From JAFNAG01 sp963824985 (GTDB taxonomy: Bacteria > Acidobacteriota > UBA6911), in contig CAWGRQ010000034.1 of NCBI GenBank assembly GCA_963824985.1, positions 62,001 to 126,000 on the forward strand: a stretch of 64,000 nucleotides of DNA, given 5' to 3'. Within the stretch, counting starts at the first letter, position 1, and each line of letters begins with the position of its first letter. Shown piece by piece: positions 44,251 to 53,699 of this stretch. The notes below the pieces were generated by a model. The model searched no databases, was not told the DNA's origin, and saw only the letters and a program-made list of their open reading frames with translations. The position numbers were made by a program, and so were the translations under genes.

Positions 44251-46989
44251 ATGAAAAAGTGGGTAGGAATAATCCTGGTATTCGGCTTCGCCGCGGCTCT
44301 TTCAGCCCAGGATCGGCAGGTCCAGGCGGACGAGAACCTTGTCCGCCTCGCCAACTCACGCATGGTGGTGGAGTTCGACAAACGCACCGGCGCCCTCTAC
44401 TCCATCCGGGAAGCCCAGGGGCGCTTCCAGACCAACTACTTCGGCAATCCGGCCAATTACCCGGGGACGGGCTATGAGGATCCGTCATGGACCGGGAACA
44501 TCGTCACCACTACCTGGGAACTCAGTCTTCCGGAACGCCCCGTCGTCCTCATTCCATCCTTCTCATTCCGTCCCTCGGGACGATGGCGCCAGGAAGCCAC
44601 GGGGAACTCCGCCGACATCCGTCGCGCCGCCTTCGATGGCACTTCCTTCACCGTGCGCTACTCCGGACCGTCCAAGAACGAAGGGGGCATCAAGAGCTAC
44701 AACCTGGGTTTGACCTATCGGCTCGCCTCGGACCAATCCCTCATTCTGGATATCGACATCGAAAACACCACGGGGCGCCTGCTGGAAATCGGCGAGTTCG
44801 GATTCCCCATGACGCTCAACGACAACTATTCCGGCGTCCGGACCCGAAGCCCCTACACCAACCAGGTGGACGACTATGAAGTCCTCTATGAGGACGAGCG
44901 CATGAAAGTCGGCGAGCAGAAGATCATCCATGAGGAGAGAGTTACCGGCCATCATTTCGCCGGCGGCCACAGCTCCTATTCCCTGATTCAGCGGTTGCTC
45001 GGCGATCCGCCATTCCTCCTGGTCCATCCAACCGGAGACACTTTCTACGAGTGCATGTACCGCTGGGAAGACGGCGGGGGACGGGGGGGACGGCGCGCCC
45101 GCCCGAATGTTCTGGCCATGTATTCCGGAGCCGTGAAAAGCACACGGGGGTGGAGAACGCCCTGGGTGAACGGACATTCGTCCCTGGTTCTACAGCCGGG
45201 TGAGAAGAAGCATTTCGGCCTGCGTTTCGCCTTTATCGAAGGTTATGAAGCCGTCCGTCGGGAGATCGCCGCCCAGGGAAATCTGGGCCTGCGCGTCATC
45301 CCATCGATGGTCGTACCCGAGGACACCCCCGTTTTCGTCGAAATCCAGTCGCGACATGACCCGGCACTCGAGTTCCTATCCGACAACATCACGGTCCGCG
45401 AAAGAAAACGGGTCGAGGATAAGACTCTTCTGACGCTGTCTTTCAAGGGGCGCGGCCAGAAAAGCCTCAAACTGAACTATGACGGCGGCAAGTGGACGAA
45501 TCTCCATTTCTATTGCATCGAAGACCTCGAGCGCTTGATCAAGGCCCGAAGCCGGTTTATTGTCGAGCGCCAGTTCTATGAGAATCCCCGGGATCCATTC
45601 AACCGCAATCACATGTTCCTCCCCTTCGACCACCGGATCGGAAGCACCTACCGGGATAGCGATAACGTCTGGGAGGTCGGCGGCAACGATGAGTACGGGT
45701 TTTCCGAGCCGCTCTATCTGGCCGAAAAAAACGTCTATTTCCCGGACCGGCGCGAAATTGCCACGCTCGAGACCTACGTCGCCGACTGCCTGAGACAATA
45801 CATCCAGGACCAGGAAACCCTTGCGCTGCGCGCCTCACTCTACTGGAAGGAGCGAAAGCCCTCGAGCCCCTGGGGACACTGGACTGAGGCCAGATCGAAG
45901 GAGAGCTACCGGACCTACAATTATGCCCACGTGGCCAATGTCTATCACGCCCTCTACCGGATCGGGAAGCTGTATGGGCTGACCACGCGGCAGACGGCGC
46001 TCGAATACCTGCGGCTGGCCTCGAAAACCGGCGTGAAATGGTTTCAGACCGGTCCCTGGCGCCATGTCGGCGTGATGGGCGGGTCGAACGCGATTAATAT
46101 CCTGGCCGACCTCAAGGCGGAGGGGATGGGAACGGAATACAGCCAGCTGTTGAAGGAGGTGGAAGCCTGCAACCGGGTGTTCGTCGAAACCCCTTACCCG
46201 TACAGCTCGGAGCTGTTCGTCGACCAGACCGCTCACGAACACGTCTATTTCTTTACCAGGTATTTCGGCAATACGGAAAAGGCATCCAGAACTCTGCAGG
46301 TGATCCAGGCGCTCCGGGGCGGCGATCAGCCTCTCTGGTTCCGTTATGGGAACGACAATCGGGGCGATATGGCCGGCTGGTATACGACCTCGCTGAACAG
46401 CCGCCCCCTGCTGGCGGGATTCGAAGATTCCGGAGATATGGAAATGCTCCTCAAGGGGTATGCCGGTATCATGAGCGTAACCGCTAACCTGCTTCCCGAC
46501 GGCATGGGATTCGCCCACTATATCTCCACTCCCGGCGTCCAGGCATTTGATCCGCCGCAGACTCTGGACAACGGCATCGGCATGTACGGCTTCTTCAAGG
46601 CGGCGAAATCCTATGTCTTCCGGGATGATTCATTCGGCGTCATCGGCGCCGGGTGCGATGTCCTGACGGCCGGGGACAGTTTCATCGCGAAGCCGCGGGA
46701 CGGCTTGCGGAAACGGCTGCGATTCGCCGATTATCACCTCGACATCGAAGCGCAAAAGGGCGAAATCGTCTCGGCAACCATAAGCGCCTCCGGGACCAGG
46801 CTGTTGATTCTGGAACTTGCCGACTCGACGTCGCTGGTCACCATGGGCCGCGTCATCGTTCGGGGCCTGGTGCCGGGGCGTTACTCGATCTCATACGGAA
46901 ATCGAAAGGAAGTCCGCGCCGTTTCGGGCGAACTGGCCATGGAGTGGTCCCTGAAGGAGGCGGCGGAGGTCAGGATCGAGCGCAATTGA
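44251..46989 (+). CDS. Large secreted protein of unknown function, glycoside-hydrolase-like
   Basis: 912 aa with a signal peptide (KKWVGIILVFGFAAALSAQ). The N-terminal 400 residues are beta-rich with many aromatics (SGVRTRSPYTNQVDDYEVLYEDERM). Residues about 470-800 look alpha-helical and repetitive (YNYAHVANVYHALYRIGKLYGLTTRQTALEYLRLA; GWYTTSLNSRPLLAGFEDSGDMEMLLKGYAGIMSV), as in (alpha/alpha)6 toroids of carbohydrate-active enzymes. A short beta domain closes it. I cannot name the family with certainty. It lies 92 bases after the patatin gene with a strong GGAGGGAG site and may share its transcript. Confidence 0.6.
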   Translation: MKKWVGIILVFGFAAALSAQDRQVQADENLVRLANSRMVVEFDKRTGALYSIREAQGRFQTNYFGNPANYPGTGYEDPSWTGNIVTTTWELSLPERPVVLIPSFSFRPSGRWRQEATGNSADIRRAAFDGTSFTVRYSGPSKNEGGIKSYNLGLTYRLASDQSLILDIDIENTTGRLLEIGEFGFPMTLNDNYSGVRTRSPYTNQVDDYEVLYEDERMKVGEQKIIHEERVTGHHFAGGHSSYSLIQRLLGDPPFLLVHPTGDTFYECMYRWEDGGGRGGRRARPNVLAMYSGAVKSTRGWRTPWVNGHSSLVLQPGEKKHFGLRFAFIEGYEAVRREIAAQGNLGLRVIPSMVVPEDTPVFVEIQSRHDPALEFLSDNITVRERKRVEDKTLLTLSFKGRGQKSLKLNYDGGKWTNLHFYCIEDLERLIKARSRFIVERQFYENPRDPFNRNHMFLPFDHRIGSTYRDSDNVWEVGGNDEYGFSEPLYLAEKNVYFPDRREIATLETYVADCLRQYIQDQETLALRASLYWKERKPSSPWGHWTEARSKESYRTYNYAHVANVYHALYRIGKLYGLTTRQTALEYLRLASKTGVKWFQTGPWRHVGVMGGSNAINILADLKAEGMGTEYSQLLKEVEACNRVFVETPYPYSSELFVDQTAHEHVYFFTRYFGNTEKASRTLQVIQALRGGDQPLWFRYGNDNRGDMAGWYTTSLNSRPLLAGFEDSGDMEMLLKGYAGIMSVTANLLPDGMGFAHYISTPGVQAFDPPQTLDNGIGMYGFFKAAKSYVFRDDSFGVIGAGCDVLTAGDSFIAKPRDGLRKRLRFADYHLDIEAQKGEIVSATISASGTRLLILELADSTSLVTMGRVIVRGLVPGRYSISYGNRKEVRAVSGELAMEWSLKEAAEVRIERN

Positions 46990-47114
46990 TTCACGTGACA
47001 GGCTGAAATAGATTTCCCTTGTGTCCGGAGGCAAAACGTCCTATAGAACTCTTTCGGCCCGCATGCGCGCCTGATTCCACAAGCCATGCGCGCGGGACGC
47101 GCGCGGACCCAGGC

Positions 47115-47284
47115 TATTTTCGGAACAGCTCCTCATGCGCCCGTGGCGCATCCGGTGATGCATGAAAAAGATGAGTCGTAGAGGAGTGGCAGTCGGTATC
47201 GCTATCGGAATCGGGGTCGGTTAGGTTTTCGATATCGATGGCGATTGCGACCCCAATCCCGATGCCAACCCCGATGGCTGGTGG
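47115..47284 (+). repeat. Family C module plus hexamer-phased hairpin (family D)
   Basis: ATTTTCGGAACAGCTCCTCATGCGCC and GATGCATGAAAAAG are followed by TATCGC TATCGG AATCGG GGTCGG and, on the right, complementary GCGACCCCAATCCCGATG. Clearly related to the tract at 4538-4700. Confidence 0.7.
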
Positions 47285-47295
47285 ATGGAGACTCT

Positions 47296-47684
47296 ATTTT
47301 CGGAACAGCTTCTCATGCGCCTATGGCGCACCCGGTGACGCATGAAAATGTTTTGTGCTCTCATCGCGCGTTCTCTGCGCCGCCCTTTCAGGGCTGTTGC
47401 CAGCTCTCCCGTTTTCCCAGGGCTCACGCCCTGGGCTTTGTTGCACCATCCCTTCGGGATTATGGCAGTCGTGAACTGCCTGACCCTTCGGGATTGTTGC
47501 AGTCATAAACTGCCTGACTCTTCAGGATTGTTGCGGTCGTGAGCGGCTAAGCCCTGAAAGGGCGCAATAGCACAGCCCAGGGCGTAAGCCCTGGGTTAAG
47601 GTGCCGAGATTTCAAGCCCTGAAAGGGCGGCACAGAGATGGAAGAGTGAATTGGCGCCACATTCGGTCTTATTTTCGGAGCAGC
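47296..47684 (+). repeat. Family C long palindromic repeat, copy 2
   Basis: Positions 47334-47679 reproduce 4201-4546, including the three 34-bp tandem units, with two differences visible (CACAGAGATGG here, CACAAGGATGG there). The flanks differ after the ATTTTCGGA ends. Confidence 0.9.
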
Positions 47685-47741
47685 CCGAATGGAACCACAG
47701 ATCATACTGACGAGGCAAAAATTCTACTGACGATCATGAAA

Positions 47742-47877
47742 TATAGTGACAACAAACAGTTCCGAGCCCCGAAGGGGCGCAAGAACCTGGCCCCGGGCGT
47801 GAGCCCGGGGTTAGGAGCAGGCGAAGAAGGAGCCCTGAAGGGGCGACACAGTTATCCTTCGGATTTGCGTCACTATA
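47742..47877. repeat. 136-bp element with TATAGTGAC/GTCACTATA ends
   Basis: A perfect 9-bp inverted end pair encloses GCCCCGAAGGGGCGCA, CCCCGGGCGTGAGCCCGGGG and GCCCTGAAGGGGCGACA palindromes. It differs from family C in its ends but has the same kind of inner palindromes. Confidence 0.6.
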
Positions 47878-47977
47878 ATTCCTGATTCCCAATAGTGCAG
47901 TTTTACGGGCGGAGTGCCGGGATTCAGCAAACCGGCCTCGGCCACCGATCAATCCCATAGGAGAGGCAGGAGGAATC

Positions 47978-50612
47978 ATGAGGTTCGGAAATCGAGGAAA
48001 GACCGCGTGCCTTTTGGCCGTCGCGGCACTGCTCACCATCGTCCTGGCGGCGGGCCTGTTGCAGGCGCAGGGGACTCTGGCGGATTATCAGCGCGCGCAG
48101 GGACTTCAAGCCAAGGCAAGCGGCCTGGTGATCAATAGCCCCGGCAGCACCAACTGGATCGGCAAAACAAGCAGGTTCTGGTACTACAGGCCGGTAAAGG
48201 GGGGCACGGAGTTCATTCTGGTGGATGCGGCCGCGGCCACGAAGAAACCGGCCTTCGACCACGAAAAACTGGCGGTCGCAATATCGGCGGCATCAGGCGG
48301 CAAATGGACGGCGTTGCGTCTTCCCTTTGCCCCGACGCCAGGGGGCCGAGGGGGTGGCGGCGGCGGCGGGCGCGGCGCCGGTGGACCGGCGCCCGGCGGG
48401 CTGACCTTCTCCGATGATCTGCAAACGATCGATTTCGGAGCCTCCGGATTCATGTACAAGTGCACGCTGATCGATTACAAGTGCACCAAGGGTGCCGCGA
48501 TTCCTCAACCCGCGGCCGGAGGCCGCGGCGGACGCGGCGGCACCCCGGATGCCACTCTCGGAGCCGAAGAAGGCGATCAGCTCGACGCACCCATGGAAGT
48601 GGGGGGCGATCCGGTGGACGGTCTCGAATATATAGCACCGCCCCTGCCCCAGGCGGGAGGCCAGGGTGGAGGCCTCGGCCGCGGCCAGACGGGATGTGCT
48701 CCCCGTCCGCCATCCCAAAGTGCGGGTCAGGGCCGCGGCGCGGCAGCCGCCGGAGGCCGCGGCGGTGGCGCACCGGCAGCCGCGGAGCCGCAGGTGTGCG
48801 GCTCCTTCGACGGCAAATGGGAAGCCATCATCCAGAACTTTAATGTGTTCCTGCGCCCGGCCGGCCCGGCCGGCCCGAACGCCCCCCCGGCGACTCCGTT
48901 GAGCTACGACGGCTCGGAAGGCAACTACTATACCTTCCGTTCCATCGCCTGGTCCCCCGATTCCAAGAAGCTGGTGGCATACCATACCCGCCCGGGCTAT
49001 GACCGGCAGGTCCACTACATCGAATCGTCGCCGGCGGATCAGGTTCAGCCGAAACACTCCTCGATCCTCTATCGCAAGCCCGGAGACGCCCTGGACATCG
49101 CGTACCCGGCTCTGTTCGATATCGCCACAAAAAAAGGGGTCGAGATCGATCCCGAGCTCTTCGCCAACGCCTTCAACCTCGACGACTCCGGTCTGGTGGA
49201 AGGACAGCCGTGCCTTCACGTTTGAATACAACCAGCGCGGCCACCAGGTCTATCGTGTGATCGAAGTGGACGCTCAGACCGGCAAGGCGCGGGCGCTCAT
49301 CTCCGAGGAAAGCAAGACCTTCATCTATTACAACAACCTTGGCGAAGGCCTGTCGGCCGGCAGGAAATACCGGAACGACATGAACGACGGCAAGGAGATC
49401 ATCTGGGCTTCGGAACGCGACGGTTGGGAGCACCTGTATCTCTATGACGGCGTCACCGGCCAGGTGAAGAATCAGATCACCAGGGGCGACTGGCTGGTCC
49501 GTAACGTCGATCGCGTGGACGAGGAAAAGCGCCAGATCTGGTTCCAGGCCGGCGGCATGATCGCCGGACAGGATCCCTACTTTACGCAGTATTGCCGCAT
49601 CAATTTTGACGGCACCGGCCTGGTCAAGCTCACGGAAGCCGACGGCACTCACCGGCTGGACTTCTCGCCGGATCGCCAGTACTACGTCGACACCTGGCAG
49701 CGGGTCGATCTCCCGCCGGTTTCGCAGTTGCGCAAAACCGAAGACCAGAAGGTGATCATGGAGCTGGATAAGGGGGATGCTTCCGCCCTGCTCGCGGCCG
49801 GCTTCAAGTTCCCAGAAGTGTTCGTTGCCAAGGGGAGGGACGGCAAGACCGACATCTGGGGCACCATCGTCCGGCCCACCAATTTCGATCCGGCGAAGAA
49901 ATATCCGGTGATCGAGCAGATCTACGCCGGGCCGCAAGGCTCGTTCGTCCCCAAGACCTTCAGCGCCGTCCCCGGAACCCAGGCTCTCGCGGAACTCGGC
50001 TTCATCGTGGTTCAAATCGACGGCATGGGGACCAGCAACCGTTCCAAAGCTTTCCACGACGTCGCCTGGAAAAACCTGGGAGATGCCGGATTCCCGGATC
50101 GCATCCTGTGGCACAAGGCCGTAGCCGCCAAATATCCCTCCTATGACATCACGCGCGTCGGCATTTACGGCACGTCGGCCGGCGGGCAGAATTCCATGGG
50201 CGGGGTTCTGTTCTATCCGGAATTCTACAAGGTCGTGGTCACCAACAGCGGCTGCCACGACAACCGCATGGACAAGATCTGGTGGAACGAGCAGTGGATG
50301 GGATGGCCGCTCGGGCCGGAATATGCCGCGTCTTCCAACGTGGACAATGCCCACAAGTTGGTAGGCAAGGCGCTGATCATTATTCCTGAAATGGACACCA
50401 ACGTGGACCCCGCGTCCTCACTGCAGGTCGTGAACGCGTTGATCAAAGCCAACAAGCATTTCGACATGCTCTACGTACCGGGCCAGAACCACGGGGCCGG
50501 CTCGGTGGGCAGCCAGCACTATCTGCAGGATTACTTTGTCCACAACCTGCTGGGGGTTGATCCCCCCGATTGGAACAAGGTGTCGCTGCCTGCCATCCCG
50601 GAAAGAAACTAA
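47978..50612 (+). CDS. Secreted S9 (prolyl oligopeptidase/DPP IV-type) serine peptidase, frameshifted
   Basis: About 877 aa when read through one shift near 49185, where FANAFNLDD should continue as TPVWWKDSRAFTFEYNQRG. Signal peptide LLAVAALLTIVLAAG. The N-terminal propeller part carries Gly/Arg-rich tracts (GGRGGGGGGGRGAGG, AGGRGGRGG). The C-terminal alpha/beta-hydrolase part has nucleophile Ser in GIYGTSAGGQ, Asp in EMDTNVDPASS and His in GQNHGAG. AGGAGGAATC precedes the ATG. It probably cleaves peptides after proline or small residues outside the cytoplasm. A hairpin terminator follows. Confidence 0.85.
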
Positions 50613-50623
50613 TCCATAATCCG

Positions 50624-50664
50624 CGGCTTCGGGGGGACGCTCCCTTCGCATCCCCCCGAAGCCG
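50624..50664. terminator. Hairpin terminator after the S9 peptidase gene
   Basis: CGGCTTCGGGGGGA / TCCCCCCGAAGCCG, a perfect 14-bp stem with a 13-base loop, 12 bases after the stop codon. It can work in both directions between the convergent genes. Confidence 0.6.
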
Positions 50665-50691
50665 TGATTCTTTCAGGACCAAAGGCTTTCA

Positions 50692-50754
50692 GGACACGGA
50701 AGAACGCGGATGAACACGGAACTGATCCGTGTTCATCCGCGTTCTTCCGTGTCC
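50692..50754. repeat. Perfect 29-bp inverted repeat between convergent genes
   Basis: GGACACGGAAGAACGCGGATGAACACGGA, loop ACTGA, then the exact complement. It is built from the same ACACGGA/GAACGCGGA words as the hairpin at 24550-24612, and stands between the S9 and VWFA genes. Confidence 0.8.
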
Positions 50755-50772
50755 GGGACGTCTTGCGATCCT

Positions 50773-52947
50773 CTAGACAATCCAGAAATGGATCTTCTGG
50801 GACGTGACCACATTCGAGGATGAATCCTTGACGAGGATTTCGAGCGTGTGGTCTCCCGGGGTGAGATCCGTCAACGGCAGCAGGCCGTGAAGCAAAGGGC
50901 GCGTAACATCCTCCGATTCCTGCTCCTTCGGCGGCGCGGCGCCCGACTCGTAAACGACATGATTGCCGCGGTACAGCCGGATCTGCACCAGCAACGGGGC
51001 GGCGCCCGGGTTGAGAATCCTCATGAAGTAGGAAACCCGGGCGGATTTCGGGAAACGACGCTTGATGCTGACGGCGGCGCTGCTCATCATCTCGGGCTGT
51101 GGACTGCCGGGCTCCACCCGGCCGGTTCCCTCGTCCTTGAGAATGATGCTGCAGAGACTGACAGCGTCGGGACCAAACGGGGGAATGTCGATCCATTGAA
51201 GCGACGTGCCTGACCGGCCGGTCCTGGAATCGCGCACCGCGACGCGCACCTGGTACATTCCCGGTTTGGCCGGAATCACCCCACTGTAAATCCACTCCCT
51301 GTCTCCGACTGCCTCTTGATTTTCCGGGTCGGCCGGCAGGGACAGACTCTCCGAAAAACTGCCGACGGTATCGCCGTCTGTATTGCTGATCAGGCCGGCA
51401 AGGTCGAGGCGGCCGTTTTCCTCCGGCTTGGCAGCGCCGGCGCCGGCAGTCTCAATCGGGGTTTGCATGGCGATCGTAATGCAATATCCTTTTGCGGGCA
51501 GGAAATCGTAACCGGCCTGGAGAGAAACCGCCAGAACACCGATCGGCAGAGGCGAACGAAGCAACTGGAGCATCGCCGCGCCGGCATCGGTTGCTGCCGG
51601 GACAGCCATCACCGCGCCGCTCCGCCCCTGTGCCGCAAGCAACGAGAGATCCACCTTCGCCTGCCGCACGCGCACCTTGAGATCAGGCCGCCCTCGGACG
51701 CTGACGCGGATCGAGCGGTATTTTCCCGGCTCCTGCATGTCCGGATCGAGATACCAACCCAGCAGATAATAGCGGGAGGTCTCAGCCAGGGTTTTGGTCA
51801 TGGCCGCATCCAGGGCATTGGTGTTCTTGAGGAAAGCCCCCCCAGTATCCACAGCCAGAGCATTGAGTGCGTCCTGGGCTGCTGTCACCTCACTGGCCGC
51901 ACTGCGGGTCAGCCGGTTGGTGGGATCGGGACGCACCGGGTTAGACGCGTCGGGAAGACCGACGATCAGACCGCGGGTGTCCAGAGAGTAAATGACAATC
52001 CCGGCGCGGGCTGCGGTATCGGTCACTCGGCGGATCGCGCCGATGGTCTCCGGAAGCTGCGATTGGAGAAAAAAACCGTCGGAGAGAAAGAAAAACACCT
52101 TGCGGCCGGGCAGAGACGCATAGACTCGCATCACCTGGGCCAGCGTCGACAGCGTTCTTCCGGCGATTTCAATCGACTCGGAAGCAAGAACCAACGCGCG
52201 CTGGCGCACGATCTTCTCCATCGCCGCACGGCTCTGAATCGGCCGATTGCCGAGCAATCCTTTGCTCATGGCGTCCACAAAATATCCGAGGACCGCCTCG
52301 TCGTTCTGCTCGATCGCATGAGCCTGAGCCTCGCTCATGGGCGGCTGTCCCTTGTCCTGGACCGGGGGATTGAAAAAGCCGAGTTTGTCCACGGCGGCAT
52401 GAAGGACCGCCGGATTGTCGGTGAGCTGCTGGAGGAACCCGGGACTGCCGCTCGCGGCAAAGATACCGGCACGGTCGCTCACGCCGATTGCGGTGTCGAT
52501 CAGATGAGACAGCGCCGCCCGCGAGCGCACCATGCTTTCGCCGGACAAATGCCAGTCATCCAGGAAAAACAGCAGAGTGCGTCCGCTGTCGGATTTTCCG
52601 GATGGGGCCGGCGCCGGCAATCGCGCGGGAGCCGGGTTGGCATTCCACACGGCCTCGTCCCGGCCTGTGCCCGATGAGACCAGCTCGCAAAACGATACCG
52701 GCCGGCGCTTCCCGTCGATCTGCAGATCGAACTGTTCCGCCCTCAGGTCGATGGCAAAATGCCCCTGACGGTCGAACACCATTACGTCAGTCTGCACCAG
52801 TCCCACATTGACCTTCACCGTGGTGCCGATCCCGGGCTGCTGCGCACCTGCCGGAGGCTGCTGCCACCCAAGAGTCAGAGGGGCGGCCAGACACAGGAGG
52901 AAAAGCAGCAGACGCAAGGCTAGAGATAGACATGTCTGCAGGCGCAT
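50773..52947 (-). CDS. Secreted VWFA-domain protein of the acidobacterial type
   Basis: 724 aa from ATG 52947 (GGAAG 7-8 bases upstream; ATG 52962 is an alternative). Signal peptide LALRLLLFLLCLAAPLTLG. Residues 45-85 form the lead-in typical of these proteins (VNVGLVQTDVMVFDRQG...DLRAEQFDLQIDGKRRPV). The VWFA-like domain follows to about 380 (LLFFLDDWHLSGESMVRSRAA; GRKVFFFLSDGF; VIYSLDTRG), then beta-rich domains to the end. I assign it to the VWFA-related acidobacterial domain group from memory. Role unknown; such proteins are usually exported and abundant in this phylum. Confidence 0.8.
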   Translation of the reverse strand: MRLQTCLSLALRLLLFLLCLAAPLTLGWQQPPAGAQQPGIGTTVKVNVGLVQTDVMVFDRQGHFAIDLRAEQFDLQIDGKRRPVSFCELVSSGTGRDEAVWNANPAPARLPAPAPSGKSDSGRTLLFFLDDWHLSGESMVRSRAALSHLIDTAIGVSDRAGIFAASGSPGFLQQLTDNPAVLHAAVDKLGFFNPPVQDKGQPPMSEAQAHAIEQNDEAVLGYFVDAMSKGLLGNRPIQSRAAMEKIVRQRALVLASESIEIAGRTLSTLAQVMRVYASLPGRKVFFFLSDGFFLQSQLPETIGAIRRVTDTAARAGIVIYSLDTRGLIVGLPDASNPVRPDPTNRLTRSAASEVTAAQDALNALAVDTGGAFLKNTNALDAAMTKTLAETSRYYLLGWYLDPDMQEPGKYRSIRVSVRGRPDLKVRVRQAKVDLSLLAAQGRSGAVMAVPAATDAGAAMLQLLRSPLPIGVLAVSLQAGYDFLPAKGYCITIAMQTPIETAGAGAAKPEENGRLDLAGLISNTDGDTVGSFSESLSLPADPENQEAVGDREWIYSGVIPAKPGMYQVRVAVRDSRTGRSGTSLQWIDIPPFGPDAVSLCSIILKDEGTGRVEPGSPQPEMMSSAAVSIKRRFPKSARVSYFMRILNPGAAPLLVQIRLYRGNHVVYESGAAPPKEQESEDVTRPLLHGLLPLTDLTPGDHTLEILVKDSSSNVVTSQKIHFWIV

Positions 52948-53162
52948 AGAGCGATCTTCCATTCAGAACCAACCGGATACACTATACCTGCAATCCACAA
53001 GCGCGGCAATCGCAGCCGGTCGGGACACACTCCGGCGAGACATGGAGATCATCCGGCGCGATCAGGATTCAGCCCGAATTATTCAGGGACGTCTTCCGCC
53101 AACAAATAAATAAAAGTGCACGCCGCCGATCCGTTCATCCGCCTCCTCTTAATTGCTTAGCC

Positions 53163-53390
53163 CCGTGTTCGAAGACAGCAAAAAACTGCCACGGATTTCA
53201 CGGATTCCACGGATTCGATAAACGCACTACCAAAAGGCGGCGTTTCCAGCAGCCTCCACCAGAATGCAGGCAAGGACGATGACATTATTTGGTGCGCCTC
53301 GATACGCCCAGGCCCTATGAATATGAATCCGTGCAATCCGATCAATCCGTGGAATCCATGGTTGCATTGTGGCGAGCCAGGCAATTCCGT
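53163..53390 (-). repeat. Family B dyad element, inverted
   Basis: AACTGCCACGGATTTCACGGATTCC at the left, TGCAATCCGATCAATCCGTGG at the right, with the reversed core GCAGGCAAGGACGATGACATTATTTGG. Positions 52948-53162 before it hold nothing recognisable. Confidence 0.65.
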
Positions 53391-53431
53391 GTCCTGAGAA
53401 GTCTTGTGATCCTTTGTTCATGAATAGTAAT

Positions 53432-53625
53432 TGTTTAGCCAAATATAATGGATGAAGAAATAAAGCGCAAAGACGCAAGGGCGCAAGGGCGCAAAGATCG
53501 CCGCTGACCAACAGGCGTGGGCCCAGCGCTTCGCGCTGGCACATCCTTGCACGAACTGAAAGGGTTCCCTTTGCGTCCTTGCGGCCTTGCGTCTTTGCGT
53601 TCTGCTGTTAAGCATCGGCTAAACA
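53432..53625 (-). mobile_element. Family A MITE-like element, copy 4, inverted
   Basis: A 194-bp element from TGTTTAGCC (53432-53440) to GGCTAAACA (53617-53625), in opposite orientation to copies 1-3 (GGATGAAGAAATAAAGCGCAAAGACGC first, TTCTGCTGTTAAGCATCGG last). It lies 75 bases before the TPR gene. Confidence 0.7.
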
Positions 53626-53699
53626 GTTGCCATGAATAAAGCCGGTTGGGCCGGCGGAGACCTTCACTGCCCGCATCGCGCGTGATATCCTTTGTGGAA

